Source: Lachancea thermotolerans CBS 6340 (taxonomy: Eukaryota > Ascomycota > Saccharomycetes > Saccharomycetales > Saccharomycetaceae). From it: 64,000 bases of DNA. Below are positions 1 to 11,600 of the stretch, one piece after another. The position numbers and the translations under genes were made by a program. The stretch spans positions 1,302,001 through 1,366,000 of the forward strand of contig NC_013080.1 in NCBI RefSeq assembly GCF_000142805.1. Reading direction: 5' to 3'. A model generated the notes under the pieces. That model searched no databases and was not told the DNA's origin. It was given only the letters and a program-made list of their open reading frames with translations. The first letter of the stretch is position 1, and each line of letters begins with the position of its first letter.

Positions 1-1125
1 CCCGACTCGACTCTAAAGCTCCCTCAAGTCGGGCAAACGGATACCTTTCAATTGATGTGCAAACCACATGGATCAATGCTTCCGTTGCCTGTTCTTTTGA
101 ATGTTGACCCCATGTCCTTGCATCATTTTCCGTCTGTGGAGTTCAGAGAGCTTGCGCCGTACTCTCGTATCATGAAATGCAACCCTCAATACGCTATTGA
201 TCTTTACAAAAAAGACATTTCCCATATCCAAGGTCAGTACGAGCTTGACCGTGCGCTTTATAACGAGGATGGGAAGTTTTCTCAACTTGCCATTGAGGAA
301 AACAAGTTAAAAATAAGCGTCTCGGAACAGTCATTCCGTTCAGAAGCAGAAGTTCTGTCATCAAACCTTTCTCAACTCTCGTTAGATGTCGGCCTGGAGA
401 AATATAACGACACGAACGCCTTTTTCTTTTTTCAAACCGCGTTTGATGCGAATACGCGCTACTATCTCTCCCCTCTGGACGTTAAAGTGTTACTGACCGC
501 ATTTGGACACTATTCAGCTTTTCCCCCATCACTGACTGCTCAAGTCGAAGATGTTCACTACGGTACTGTCGTGACGGAGTCTTTAATGCAAAGATACAAA
601 TATTTTGGGCATTTGCCGATCGGAAGCGAAATGGCATTTGTCGACCTTGACTGGCGCACCGCAGACGTCATTCCATCTGAGGTTTATCAATCGTTTGCGG
701 CCGAATTGTCATTAAGGCGCCGCAAATCGACATGGAGAAAGCAACGAGAAGATAAAGAAAAAAAGCGCTATGAAAGGAAACTTGAGCGTGAACAACAAGA
801 GTTTTACATGAGAGAAAATGGCAGTACAGACCACGCTACGTCGGTCATAAAGCCCGTTCGGTCAGTCCCCTTACAAAAGCTCCCCGAAAAAAAGAGTGAC
901 ACCGGTTCAGCCGCTTCAGCTCAAAAGTCTGCATCGCGTCTGGAAAAGACTGTTTGGGGCACATCCATACCTGCGTCTGATAAAGCACCAGAGGGCAATC
1001 AAGAAGACGAAGAGCTAGAAAAGCTGTTGGGAAATCTTAATCAAAATCCAAGTCCTAGACAGGGGAGAAAAAAAAAGAGAATGGTTACCCTTTTGAGTTC
1101 CAACCCTTCGCGCGGCTCGCTGTAA
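1..1125 (+). CDS. MAG2: Mag2/RNF10-family RING E3 ligase, C-terminal part (5' end outside window)
   Basis: The frame is open from base 1, so this is the 3' part of a larger gene; at least 374 codons are present. Family members are RING-type ubiquitin ligases related to human RNF10 and act on stalled or damaged 40S subunits; the RING finger should lie upstream of the window. Visible here is the RNF10-type C-terminal core: a segment containing NAFFFFQTAFD and YYLSPLDVKVL, then RYKYFGHLPIGSEMAFVDLDW, followed by a basic, probably helical stretch (RRRKSTWRKQREDKEKKR) and a low-complexity tail with TVWGTSIP near the end. The next gene downstream is CRN1, as MAG2 (YLR427W) and CRN1 (YLR429W) lie in S. 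cerevisiae. Identity rests on both the sequence pattern and synteny. Confidence 0.85.
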   Translation, partial: PDSTLKLPQVGQTDTFQLMCKPHGSMLPLPVLLNVDPMSLHHFPSVEFRELAPYSRIMKCNPQYAIDLYKKDISHIQGQYELDRALYNEDGKFSQLAIEENKLKISVSEQSFRSEAEVLSSNLSQLSLDVGLEKYNDTNAFFFFQTAFDANTRYYLSPLDVKVLLTAFGHYSAFPPSLTAQVEDVHYGTVVTESLMQRYKYFGHLPIGSEMAFVDLDWRTADVIPSEVYQSFAAELSLRRRKSTWRKQREDKEKKRYERKLEREQQEFYMRENGSTDHATSVIKPVRSVPLQKLPEKKSDTGSAASAQKSASRLEKTVWGTSIPASDKAPEGNQEDEELEKLLGNLNQNPSPRQGRKKKRMVTLLSSNPSRGSL

Positions 1126-3120
1126 TTGACGCCTGATCCACGATGAAATGCACCAACTTAAGCTGCCTCGCACACCTTGGAGCGTTCCAAGCGGATTGTC
1201 AGTGAGTCCCTTTCGAGAGATAGCTCAGTGTCTTTTTTGGTAAACGCTACCATGGCGCTGTGATGAGAGTGAGATTTGGTCCTGATGCAGGCATCGTGCC
1301 ACTCGTTTACGCAATGAATTGGTTTTAAGCCGAACAAGAACGGCGGCCTATAGCAGGTCCTTGCACTGTACCTCCAGCCACTGCAGACTGTGCTTTCTTT
1401 CTTTGAGAGACTTTCAACCCCCGCCACTACCCACCAATCTTTCAACCTACCAATATATACGTAGATTAATTTTACATACTACGAAGCATTTTCGCAGCAT
1501 TTCATCCTTTAGTGCTTTGTCGCTTATTTTTATGAGACGCCTACAGATTTCATGAGAAACCTGCTAATACAAAAGGCCCGCGGTCTTATTGAGAAAGTCT
1601 TTGCCCAATTTACAAAGAAATTGCCAGAGCTATCGTCCTCTTTGCTTAGTTCAAGATTGCACCGCAGTAACTTGCAGAATAAGTGTGATTAAGAAGCATA
1701 ATCTGCTTTCGAAGGGATATAGAATGGCAACCAAGATCTAACTGAGGTTCCGATGAATTCTCAGCCAGTAATCACATTCCTTCCCGATTGGAAAAGCATC
1801 TCCAACCTTCAACTGGAAGCGCATTTAGCGTACCCGGGTCAAAATAGCCGGTGGTCGCATTATACGATTAAATACACGATGTCATTTTGTGTTTATAAAA
1901 TGAGAGCATCGGCACATGGCGCTTGTAGTGTTATCTGTTGCTGTTACTGTTACTGTTCATAAGGGTGTTTGAGCTAATCAAGAGGGCTTGCTAACTTGCG
2001 AAATTTGTTACGGACGCGGTCAAGCAAAGTTTCTTCGATTTCGACGCGGGAACTATTCATTGGGCTTTTCATTCGTTAGTAGCGACTTATACGAATTTCG
2101 GCGGCTAATATGAGTACAAACTCAATCTCGTTGAACAATCTCCACCCACAAACACATTTATGTTCTTAGCACTTTTTGCTAGCTTCGAGTCACCCCGTGT
2201 CCCCTTGAACGCGTGATAACACAACAACAGATGCGGTGGTACTAAGATCGAAGCTTATAAGGCTACACTCTTTGCAAAAGGACGAACTTCTTCTGATACA
2301 GAGCGCATGTCAACAGAGCGCTTTTCATGTACGTACGGTTCAGCGAAGAGGGTGCTTGAAACAAAAGTCGCATTAGCGATGTTAATGACAGCGGCAAGGT
2401 AAGATCTTTTCGTTTTTATCCGAGCAAAAATGTCTGCAACGGCAAGTCTGCGGAATAGTCCCTGCTGTTTGAAGTGGCGGTTCAAGATACGAGCTTCTCC
2501 ATTTCCAAAAAAAGCATACGTTCTGTTTTTCAAAGAACATATCTAAACCTTAGGGTGGGATCTCGAGGTTGCCGGATGCTGGCACAAAAGCTTCACCATT
2601 TAGCTCAAGATGCTGGCATATAATAGATGGTTAACCTCCTCTCTCACCACACGCAAACAGTTTTTTAGGTAATGCTGGGATTATCGTTCCAATATGTCAT
2701 AGCTGAGCTGAGAAACAAGATAACTGCGAGATCTCCAGACTTTGCTAACAAAAGAAACCATTGACTACGGTAAAACTACCCCTCAGACACGCTTTACTTC
2801 CAGGATCTGCAGACATTCGTTTGTTGGCTCAGCTTCAGAGGGTCACCTAGTACAGTCTCAATTACCCCGAGAAGCGTTAGTTTGCAGCTCTGACCAGAGG
2901 CCTTATTTCCTGAGCTGGTTGCGGAAGTTCGAATTAGCTCTGTCCACTAGCAGCACGCTGTGGCATTTAAAATAAAGGCTAAAGAGCGCATGCTGCCGAC
3001 AGTAGTAACTTCGTGATTAATGCTCATATGGTGCCGAGAAAGATACAGCAGCCACGAAAACTAAGATCGACATTAAATTATAAACACCTAATACTGTAAA
3101 CAAAGGTTATCCAACCAACA
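1126..3120. other. 2-kb intergenic region without a supported gene
   Basis: This is the longest gap in the window. Open frames of 60-95 codons occur on both strands, but most lack an ATG and none resembles a known protein. It holds one perfect URS1-type site (2098-2107) and a short CTGTTR repeat near 1936-1959. I saw no tRNA and no point-centromere CDEIII core (TTCCGAA). It must contain the MAG2 terminator and the CRN1 promoter; 2 kb is long for that in such a compact genome, so an unrecognised ncRNA or decayed gene is possible. Confidence 0.5.
2098..2107 (-). promoter_or_regulatory. Perfect URS1 (Ume6-type) site
   Basis: TCGGCGGCTA on the + strand, i.e. TAGCCGCCGA on the - strand, the URS1 consensus bound by Ume6 in S. 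cerevisiae. It lies 972 bp after MAG2 and about 1 kb before CRN1, so its target is unclear. Confidence 0.5.
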
Positions 3121-5283
3121 ATGAGGTATGTTGAAGTCGTCAGCGTTTGAGGGACTTCCAAGTACTTTGTTCACTAACGTTTTCTGGTTTGAAGTGGCAA
3201 GTTTGTGAGAGCTTCAAAGTACAGGCATGTGTATGGCCAGGTGGCCAAGAAGGAACGCCAGTACGAAAACATCAGGTTAACCAACAATGCTTGGGATTCA
3301 AATTTGATAAAGGTCAATCCCAAGTTTATTTCCGTAAATTGGAATTCTTCGGGGGGTGGGGCTTTCGCTGTCATTCCGTTGAACGAAGTGGGGAAGGCCC
3401 CGGATCAGGTGCCGCTTTTCAGAGGTCATACTGCTCATGTATTGGATACTGACTTCGACCCTTTCAACGACAACATTATCGCCTCTGGATCCGACGATGG
3501 TAAGATTGGAATTTGGGAAATTCCTGAAGACTACTCGTTTCACCACTATACGAACTCAGAGGGTGAACCTAAGGACTTGCAGCCTAAGAAGTTTTTGACA
3601 GGCCATGGCCGCAAAGTCGGCCATGTCTTGTTTCATCCAACTGCTCGCAATGTCTTGGCTTCCTCATCTCTCGACCATACTGTTAGAATTTGGGATGTTG
3701 AAAGCGGAAAGGAGCTTTTCACTCTGAAGCATCCTGATATGGTCACTTCCATGTCTTTTAGCTACGACGGCAACCACCTGGCCACAGTTTCTCGCGACAA
3801 AAAACTAAGGGTCTGGGATATTAGAGAAGAAAAAATTGTAAGTGAAGGTCAGGCACACACCGGCGCAAAGAACCAAAGGGTAGTGTGGCTTGGAAATTCT
3901 GACCGGCTTGCTACTACTGGGTTTTCAAAGCTCAGTGATCGCCAAATTGGAATCTGGGATGCTTTTGGCCTTGAAAAAGGTGACCTGGGAGGGTTCTATA
4001 CTGTTGACCAGTCCTCAGGCATTTTGATGCCATTTTTTGACGACTCGAATAAGATCCTATACCTCGTTGGAAAGGGAGATGGTAACATTCGTTACTACGA
4101 ATTCCAAAACGATGAACTATTTGAACTCTCTGAGTTTCAATCTATTGACCCTCAGAGGGGGTTTGCAGCTGCACCAAGAAGGGCTGTCAGCGTCAAAGAT
4201 AATGAGGTTTTGAAAGCTTACAAAACAGTTAATGACCATTGTATTGAACCAATTTCCTTCTACGTTCCAAGAAAATCTGATTCGTTCCAAGAAGACATTT
4301 ACCCAGACGCCCCGTCAGGAACAGCAGCACTAACCGCAGACGAATGGGTCTCGAAAAAGCCTGTTGACGGACCAGTTCTTTTCAACATGAGCTCACTTTA
4401 CAATGGTTCTGAACCGGTTCTGAAACCCACTGAAAAGACTTCCTCACCTTCGGCTGCTGATAAGGCCTCGCCGTCAGTACCCGCTGCGAAACCCGAAAAG
4501 GATTCATCCAAGGAGAAAAATGACAAATCTCCAACCAAGGAGGAGCAAACGGAGGTAGCAGAAGCATCCCAAACACAATCAAGTTCGGTAGCAAGGGAAG
4601 TCGGTGCTTTAGGCTCATCTTCTAGCACCCTCTCAAGTGACGCAAATGACGCTTTAAAAGAAGACAAATCTGTTGATAAACTACTCCAAAAATCATCTGA
4701 ACTGGACAGTGTTAATGGGGCTGAGGACCCATCCAAAGAAACGTCAGGCTGGGATGACGAAGATGATGAGATAGAGACTTTAAAGTTTGAGCAAACCGGT
4801 AAAAAAGCAGCTGATAAAACAGAAACATCGGTGAAGGATTTGAAAACTGAAAACAAATGCGAAGTTGAAAAGCCGAAGTCAGAGGTCGAGGGTTCTGAGC
4901 TTAAGCCCGAAACCCCTGCGCTTAAGCCTAAGGAGCAAGAAGTTCGGCAGCAGAAGCAAGAAAACGGGTCGCCAGCAACTTTACAAAGAAAACCCGAGGC
5001 AGCAGAAACCAAGACAGCAGCAGCAGGGAGTCAAAATGCGTCAAATCAAGAAAACCCCGCAGAGAAAAAAACAGCTGCAGCTAAGGCAACCTCTACGAAG
5101 GCTGAACAAGCATCATCTGCTCCAAAATCTCTTGGCCTTAAGCAGTCTGTGGAGAAACTCTCAGATTTAGTGCTGGAGCTAGATCGCGTTGTTGCCGACC
5201 TTCGGCAAAGTAGCCTAGATAAAGACAACAGACTGAAGGCTTTAGAAGCGAAGATAGAGCAACTTGTCAAAGCTGAGAACTGA
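3121..5283 (+). CDS. CRN1: Coronin, actin-binding WD40 protein (spliced, 5-nt first exon)
   Basis: Coronin binds and cross-links F-actin and regulates the Arp2/3 complex at cortical patches. Exon 1 is ATGAG (3121-3125), the intron is 3126-3194, and exon 2 is 3195-5283, giving 697 residues. The spliced start MSGKFVRASKYRH is the canonical yeast coronin N-terminus; the unspliced frame begins only at a GTG (3205), which supports the intron. Residues about 1-400 form the beta-propeller (FRGHTAHVLDTDFDPFNDN, HPDMVTSMSFSYDGN). A long Ser/Lys/Glu-rich linker (about 400-640) includes an acidic patch, GWDDEDDEIETLKF, resembling the Arp2/3-binding region. A C-terminal coiled coil (about 645-697) should mediate oligomerisation. 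Downstream is SEN1, as in S. cerevisiae (YLR429W-YLR430W). Confidence 0.95.
3126..3194 (+). other. CRN1: Intron of CRN1 (69 nt)
   Basis: Donor GTATGT (3126-3131), branch point CACTAAC (3172-3178), acceptor AAG (3192-3194) 16 nt after the branch point. Splicing joins ATGAG to TGGCAAG and restores Met-Ser-Gly-Lys. The AAG acceptor is less usual than CAG or TAG, but no alternative restores the conserved N-terminus. Confidence 0.88.
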
Positions 5284-5619
5284 TGTAATTGCCAACTTAG
5301 TTGAGTGTGTTTTGGATTCTTGTTCCCATGCTTTTTCGTACCGCAGTATCTAGAAAAATTTTGATGTAAACGTAAATCTTGAATAAAATTCATTAGATCC
5401 GCCCACTTCAATTTAGGAATTTAGCTCTAGGAATACGCGCTTTTCCAGTTTCTGGAATAAAAACCTTCACCAAGATCAACGTGCAATAGTAATTTTTGAT
5501 CTGGTGTTTTCATAGTCTGTATAGGAATCGCCCTGCTTCACTGGTTTCGCGCCTATTTCCGGGAAGCTCTTTGATCTTAAGGGAAGGCACGTTCAGGAAG
5601 GTCCTCAGCGACATCTTTC
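5284..5619. other. CRN1-SEN1 intergenic region
   Basis: 336 bp holding the CRN1 3' end (AT-rich around 5370-5395) and the SEN1 promoter. I see no gene and no clear factor site. Confidence 0.5.
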
Positions 5620-8600
5620 ATGAGCTCAGAAATTAGCAAAGCAGATATTAGGGCGCTCGCGACCAAGTTTGTGCCGCAAATAGAGCAGGTTTATGCTTGC
5701 ACCAATCAAGGAATCGACGAGTCCAAATTGCTAGGGGAGCTACTAAAACTCATTGATAAAATCCCCAAAGATGAGCACCTGTTTTGCGACGAAACATTCA
5801 GACCGGTGTCAGTTTTTTGTCTTACCCTTTTTTCATTCAGCAATCAGGGCACCGTATCTTGGCTGAAGGGAAGATTCGACCCTGTGCTTTCTCGGTGCAA
5901 AGCGTGTATTTTACATTTTACGCAAGGAAAATGCAAAATGTTGCAACATTTCTCTGTTCTGAGAAAAGTTCCTTACGAGCATGTTACCAAATTCAATAAC
6001 ATTGTGTCCTTGTGGAGGGCGGAAGCTTTGCTGCCTGTTTTACGCGGAATATCCATCAACAACAACACAGATGTTCACCTCACTGAAGCCATTGAGCTGG
6101 CACTTTACGAGTGTCTATGCAATCCTCAAGTTCTCAGAACTAACGAACAGCTGAAGATTGCATTCGATGCAATTTTTAAGTTCCTTTACAATTCACATCA
6201 TACTTTTCTTGAAATTCAAGAGACAAAAGGCGCCTTCGAGCACGTACCCGCCGGTCTCATGTACTGCTGGTTTGAGGGTAACAATGAAGAAGTTCTATGG
6301 GCCCAAAGCTATATTCGCTTTTTGAGGAAAACAAACTTTACCTTCAACAAGGATAATTTTACACAAGACCTTTTGGAGGAAATCAACGTTCATTTTCTGT
6401 ACCTACAAAACTCGAGCAACTTTCATGAGGCATTGGTCTCTCATTTTTGGTCCAAGTTTATCCCGGTGTTTTGTCTCTTGAGCTCCCCAATAATCGAAGA
6501 ATACCTTATTGTTCCTCCGAACCTGGAGTCACTACGTCAGTCTATCCGCCATCCAATAGAGCCTATTTATAAACTGTGGTATCGTCATCTGGCACACCTT
6601 TTCCGAGAGAAGCCATTAGACATGTTGTTAAGGGCTTTGAAAGTACTAGTGGAAAAGGCTGAAGGGCGTTTCTGGGTCATTCTTGAACCTTTCACATTTC
6701 ACAGCGTGTTGGAGTTGATATTTGAAAAAAATACATTTTCCAACATCTTAACCAAGCTGCAAGACAAAGATCTCTCTTCAAATGATTTTGAGGCGCTTTT
6801 GTTCCCCACAACTTCTCTGACAGATCTCGTTTCCTGGACCCTTCCATTCTTTTATTCTTTATCACCTTCTAAAAGGATACAAATGGTAAAAAAGGTCTCG
6901 ATTGCATTTTTCCGTATAATCTCCAATCATCAAACACTAAAAACAATTCCAAAGGCATGTTTAATGAATTCTTCAACTGCGCTATTGAGCGCTGTTCTAG
7001 CTGTAACAGAAGAGGAGAGATCAATGTTGTATTCCAATGAGAGCTTCGAGACTGTTTTGTTCACTAAGTTAGATTCTCGGGCGCTTTTAAACAACGAAAT
7101 GGTCTTGGATTTGGTGGTCCGATCTGCAACTGATGCTAACATGCATCCTGGAGTTGGACAGTTAACAAGTTCAGTTTCTTATTCATCGATGAAAGTCCTA
7201 GCTCATTGTATTGATTATGATATCCTTATCCTTTGTCAAGCTTCTTACAGACTGTATCGGGGAGAAAAAGCTAACGACGTCAAGGTGACTACAAACTTGC
7301 TTTCCAGAGTTGTACAGAGCCTTGATCTCACTCACTCACAAGACGCCTCGCGATTAGCATCGTTGCTTTTGTCATCTATGCAAAACGTCAACGGGCTTCT
7401 CAAACCTAAAACTGCTGGTTCGCCAACAAATGAGCACAACAGCTTTATAGGCGTTTATGTCGATCTTCTCAAGAATCTCCTTATCAAGATCACAGATATT
7501 CTACCGTCCCAACTCACAAAAGTTCTTTTGGATGAAAACGCTTCACGAGGCTTTTGGTCATGTATTTTCACATCTGACGTTGAACTCTATCAGACTGCGA
7601 CAAACATCCTTTACGAAACGTTCGACGTTGAGGGCAGATTAGAGGGAATTCAAGAGATGTTCACCAGGAGCTTGGATTATAGCTTGAGTTCCGTCAATAT
7701 GGTTTTGTCTCAATTGATAAAAAATGAGTTTTTTGAGCCATGCCCCAGAGCCATAAGAGTATTAATGGACATTATCACAGCGTTCTCTGATCCAGTCAAT
7801 GGAATATTTGCCAATTACAAATCAATGAAGAACGAAAACACTGATAGAGTACTTCGCAAATTCTGGACATTGTCCTGGGATTTCTTAAATATGATCTATC
7901 GAGCAACCCTCGGTTGGGCTTCCAAACACCCATATTCGGAATTGGAAAACTTCACAAAAGACACCTTGGATACTAGTCTGTCGCTTCTAGATGCATGCAG
8001 GGAATTTTCCGAAGCATTGACGCCGAGCAGTGGGGCCGATCAGTCAAACGATCTTTTACAAAATGTGCTCAACACGTTTCAAGACATGCTGTATTGGCTA
8101 AGGCTGAGTGATGAATATTTATTAGCATCATGTGTGAAGCTAGTCGTTCGGGCAGCAGATCTTGCAATAGAAAAAGAACTACGGTTTGACGATAGCCTAG
8201 TAGCAACGATGGCAAAATATGCCTCAAAAGCAAGGAAGTTTTCTAACAAGTTAACCGCCCAGCAATCTCAAGAACTTCTTTCGAGAGCCAAAGGCTTTAA
8301 TGACAGTCTGGTAGAGAAAGTAGTCGGAGAAGCTGACTTTTATCACAAAGAAAAGGACAAAATTAAAAGCGTTAAAGAAAGTGATTCACAGTCAATTTCA
8401 GCCCAAAGCTTGAGCACAAAGCTCTCGAACCAGTCCAGGCCGCCTACCACAGAGTCCAGAGCCGACTTCCTTCAAAGAAAAGCTATGTCTTCCTCCATAA
8501 TGGGAAGACCTAAAAGTCAATCGAAGATAACATCATTTGGTACACTCAGACCAGGAATGGCGCCGAAGGCTAAAGAACCCTTGAAGGCTCCAACTTCTAA

Positions 8601-11600
8601 GTTGGAATTAGCTAGGAGACAGTTACTCGCGAATAGAACAGTGCATCCGCCAAGCTCTAGCGTTTTCCACTCAAGAAAGCCTCAGCCACAACAAACAAAT
8701 TCAGCAGATAGTAGTGACGAGAGCGAGGGAGATTTAGAGGACGCCAAAGAGCTCTTCTCTTTATCGAAGCCAAAAGAGCGCAGCACACCGATAGTATTGG
8801 ACATCAATGGGAAGCCAATTCAGAAGTCCAGCAGCGCTCAGCGCAAGAAGCAAGAAGAAGAAAACATGAGAAGAAGATTAAATGTTGATCTTAATCCGTT
8901 CTACAGAGACGTTCTACAGTGGAACTACACAAATACTGGAGAGTACCCATCAGGCTCTAATGACTATAGGTATGAAGATATCAAGGATGCTTTTCGATCA
9001 GCGGAAGAATATCAAAGGATCATGAAGCCCCTTCTACTTCTAGAATGCTGGCAGGGCCTATGCGCTGCTCGGGACAGGGAAGAAAACAAACCCTTTAGTA
9101 TTGTGGTTGGTAATAGAACGGCAGTTTCGGACTTTTATGAAGTGTATGCTTCTGTCAGCAAACGAATGGTTCAAGAAGCGGGCATAACGGATTCTGACTT
9201 GCTTGTCTTGTCATTCATTCCTGGTGTTAGATCGGCGGGCGACTTGAGGTCAGACGACTTTAAAACCGCTGAAAACACCTGTTTAGCCAAAGTTTGGGGT
9301 CTCAAAAACAACAAAGGTGACAATATGGACCTAACCCTTAGAATTGATAGAAGCCATCGCTTTAGTAGGTTTTTGACACTACGCGCTGAAATTTTTGCTG
9401 TCAAGGTTATGCAAATGACCACCGTTGAAAGAGAGTATACTTCATTGGTTGGCCTTCCATTTTATGACCTTGTTGGCCAAATTGTTAGTGGTAAACCGAC
9501 ACCCCATCACCCCGTCAACAGCGGCCAAATTGAAGACGTAAAAGCCAAGTACAAGCTCAACAATTCCCAGGCAGAGGCGATTGTTAGTACTGTTTCTTGC
9601 GAAGGTTTTTCATTAATCCAGGGCCCCCCCGGTACAGGAAAAACGAAAACGATATTGGGCATTGTTGGCTACACTTTAAGCACTCAAAAAGCTTTGCCTC
9701 CAGGAGTAATAAAGCAACCACTGGATGCTGTGGCATCTTCTACAGAGCAGCTTTTGCTCAAACAGAAAGTTTTGATATGTGCGCCAAGTAACGCAGCAGT
9801 CGATGAATTAGTGTTGAGACTTAAGTTGGGGGTTTTTGATAAGAGCGGAAGGCTCTTTCAACCAAAACTTGTTAGAATCGGCCGCCCCGATGCTGTAAAT
9901 GCGGCTATAAGGGATTTGACCCTAGAGGAGCAAGTGGAAAAGAGGCTTAATGGCAAAAACTACGAGTTTGCCAGCAATCCGGACTTGGAAAAAAACCTGC
10001 AAGCGGCTATCGGCGAGCGGCGCCAATTGAGGCACAAGCTCGATAATGAGGACGGATCTGCAGGTAGTACATTGTCTACCGATGACATAACTAAGATTCA
10101 GTTGAGTATAAGGGAGCTCAGTCGGAAGATTAATGAACTGGGCAAGCAAAAAGACGAGATACGAGAGAAAAACTCAGTAAACTTTAGAAACAGGGAAGTT
10201 GATAGAAGAAAAGCTCAGTCGCGTATTTTGGCTGAAAGTGACGTTATTTGTTCGACATTGTCAGGGTCAGCGCATGATATCATGGCTTCTTTGGGAGTAA
10301 AGTTTGACACTGTGATAGTAGATGAAGCTTGTCAATGTACCGAGCTGTCCAGTATTATTCCCCTAAGATATGGCGCTAAGCGCTGTATTATGGTTGGTGA
10401 TCCAAACCAGTTGCCGCCCACAGTCTTGTCGGGTGCGGCCAGCAATTTCAAGTATAACCAGTCTTTGTTTGTGAGAATGGAAAAGCAGTGCTCTCCCCAC
10501 TTGTTGAATGTTCAGTACCGTATGCATCCTGCGATCAGTAAGTTCCCCTCAATCGAGTTCTACAAAGGGAAATTGACTGATGGACCAGATATGGAAACCA
10601 TCAACACTAGACCGTGGCATTCCCGCCCGCCCTTGGGACCATATAAGTTTTTTGATATTGCAACGGGTAAGCAAGAACAGAACAAAAAGACCATGTCTTT
10701 CGTTAACTTTGAAGAATGCAAGGTTGCCATCGAGCTTGTCGAATATCTTTTGAATTCTTACGAGAAAAGCTTTGATTTCAGTGGAAAAATAGGTATCATC
10801 TCACCCTATAGGGAACAGATGCAAACTATGAGGAGAGAATTCAGAAGGTACTTTGGGAACACTATTGCGGGCTACGTGGACTTCAACACTATTGATGGAT
10901 TTCAAGGTCAAGAGAAAGAGATTATCATCATTTCTTGTGTCCGAGCTGACGACACGAAATCAGGTGTTGGGTTTTTGAAGGATTTTAGGAGAATGAATGT
11001 TGCCTTGACAAGAGCCAAAACAAGCATGTGGATTTTGGGTCATCACAGTTCCTTGTTCAAAAACAAACTTTGGAGGAATCTCATAACGGACGCAAAGGAC
11101 AGAAACTGTCTGGAACTTGCGTGCTCGGGTTTCTTGAATCCACAGAACAAGAAAGCGGCAAGGCTTTTGAAAGATTACCAAAGTTCTCATGATCACATTA
11201 TAGCTGATGATTACGATCCCTTGGCGCCCAGCACATTCAATGAAAAGAACAGAAAGAACCACAGGGAGAATGGGGCGCATCAGAATAAACGCAATAAGCC
11301 CAAACAACAATCAAAGCCAGAGAGAGGGGAACCAAAATCAGGAAATGCTCAGGCTATAACTGGAACTAAGAAGAAGTCATCCATTTTTGGGGGCCCCTCT
11401 CTTGCTTCTGAAATAAGTGTAATAACGAGAGCTCCCACTGTTCACGCAAATGCGCCTAAAGCTCCTACAAAAAGATCATCCGATCAAGCGTCAGCAAAAG
11501 GATTGGACAAAGCCACAACCCCTAAACGTGTAAGGTTTGAGGCAGAGGCCCAAACGATCGGGGAAAGTAGCTATATCATGCCTGATTCTGAGAGTGGTCG

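Noticed and set aside
1158-1445. 95-codon - strand frame after MAG2
   Set aside because: No ATG at its start (TTG), no recognisable family, stops upstream, and no donor/branch-point pair that would add a first exon.
2255-2533. 92-codon - strand frame in the MAG2-CRN1 gap
   Set aside because: Only a TTG start and no family features; size is within chance for this gap.
1126-3120. Centromere in the 2-kb gap
   Set aside because: No CDEIII core (TTCCGAA) next to a long AT-rich CDEII could be found, and the matching S. cerevisiae loci are not centromeric.
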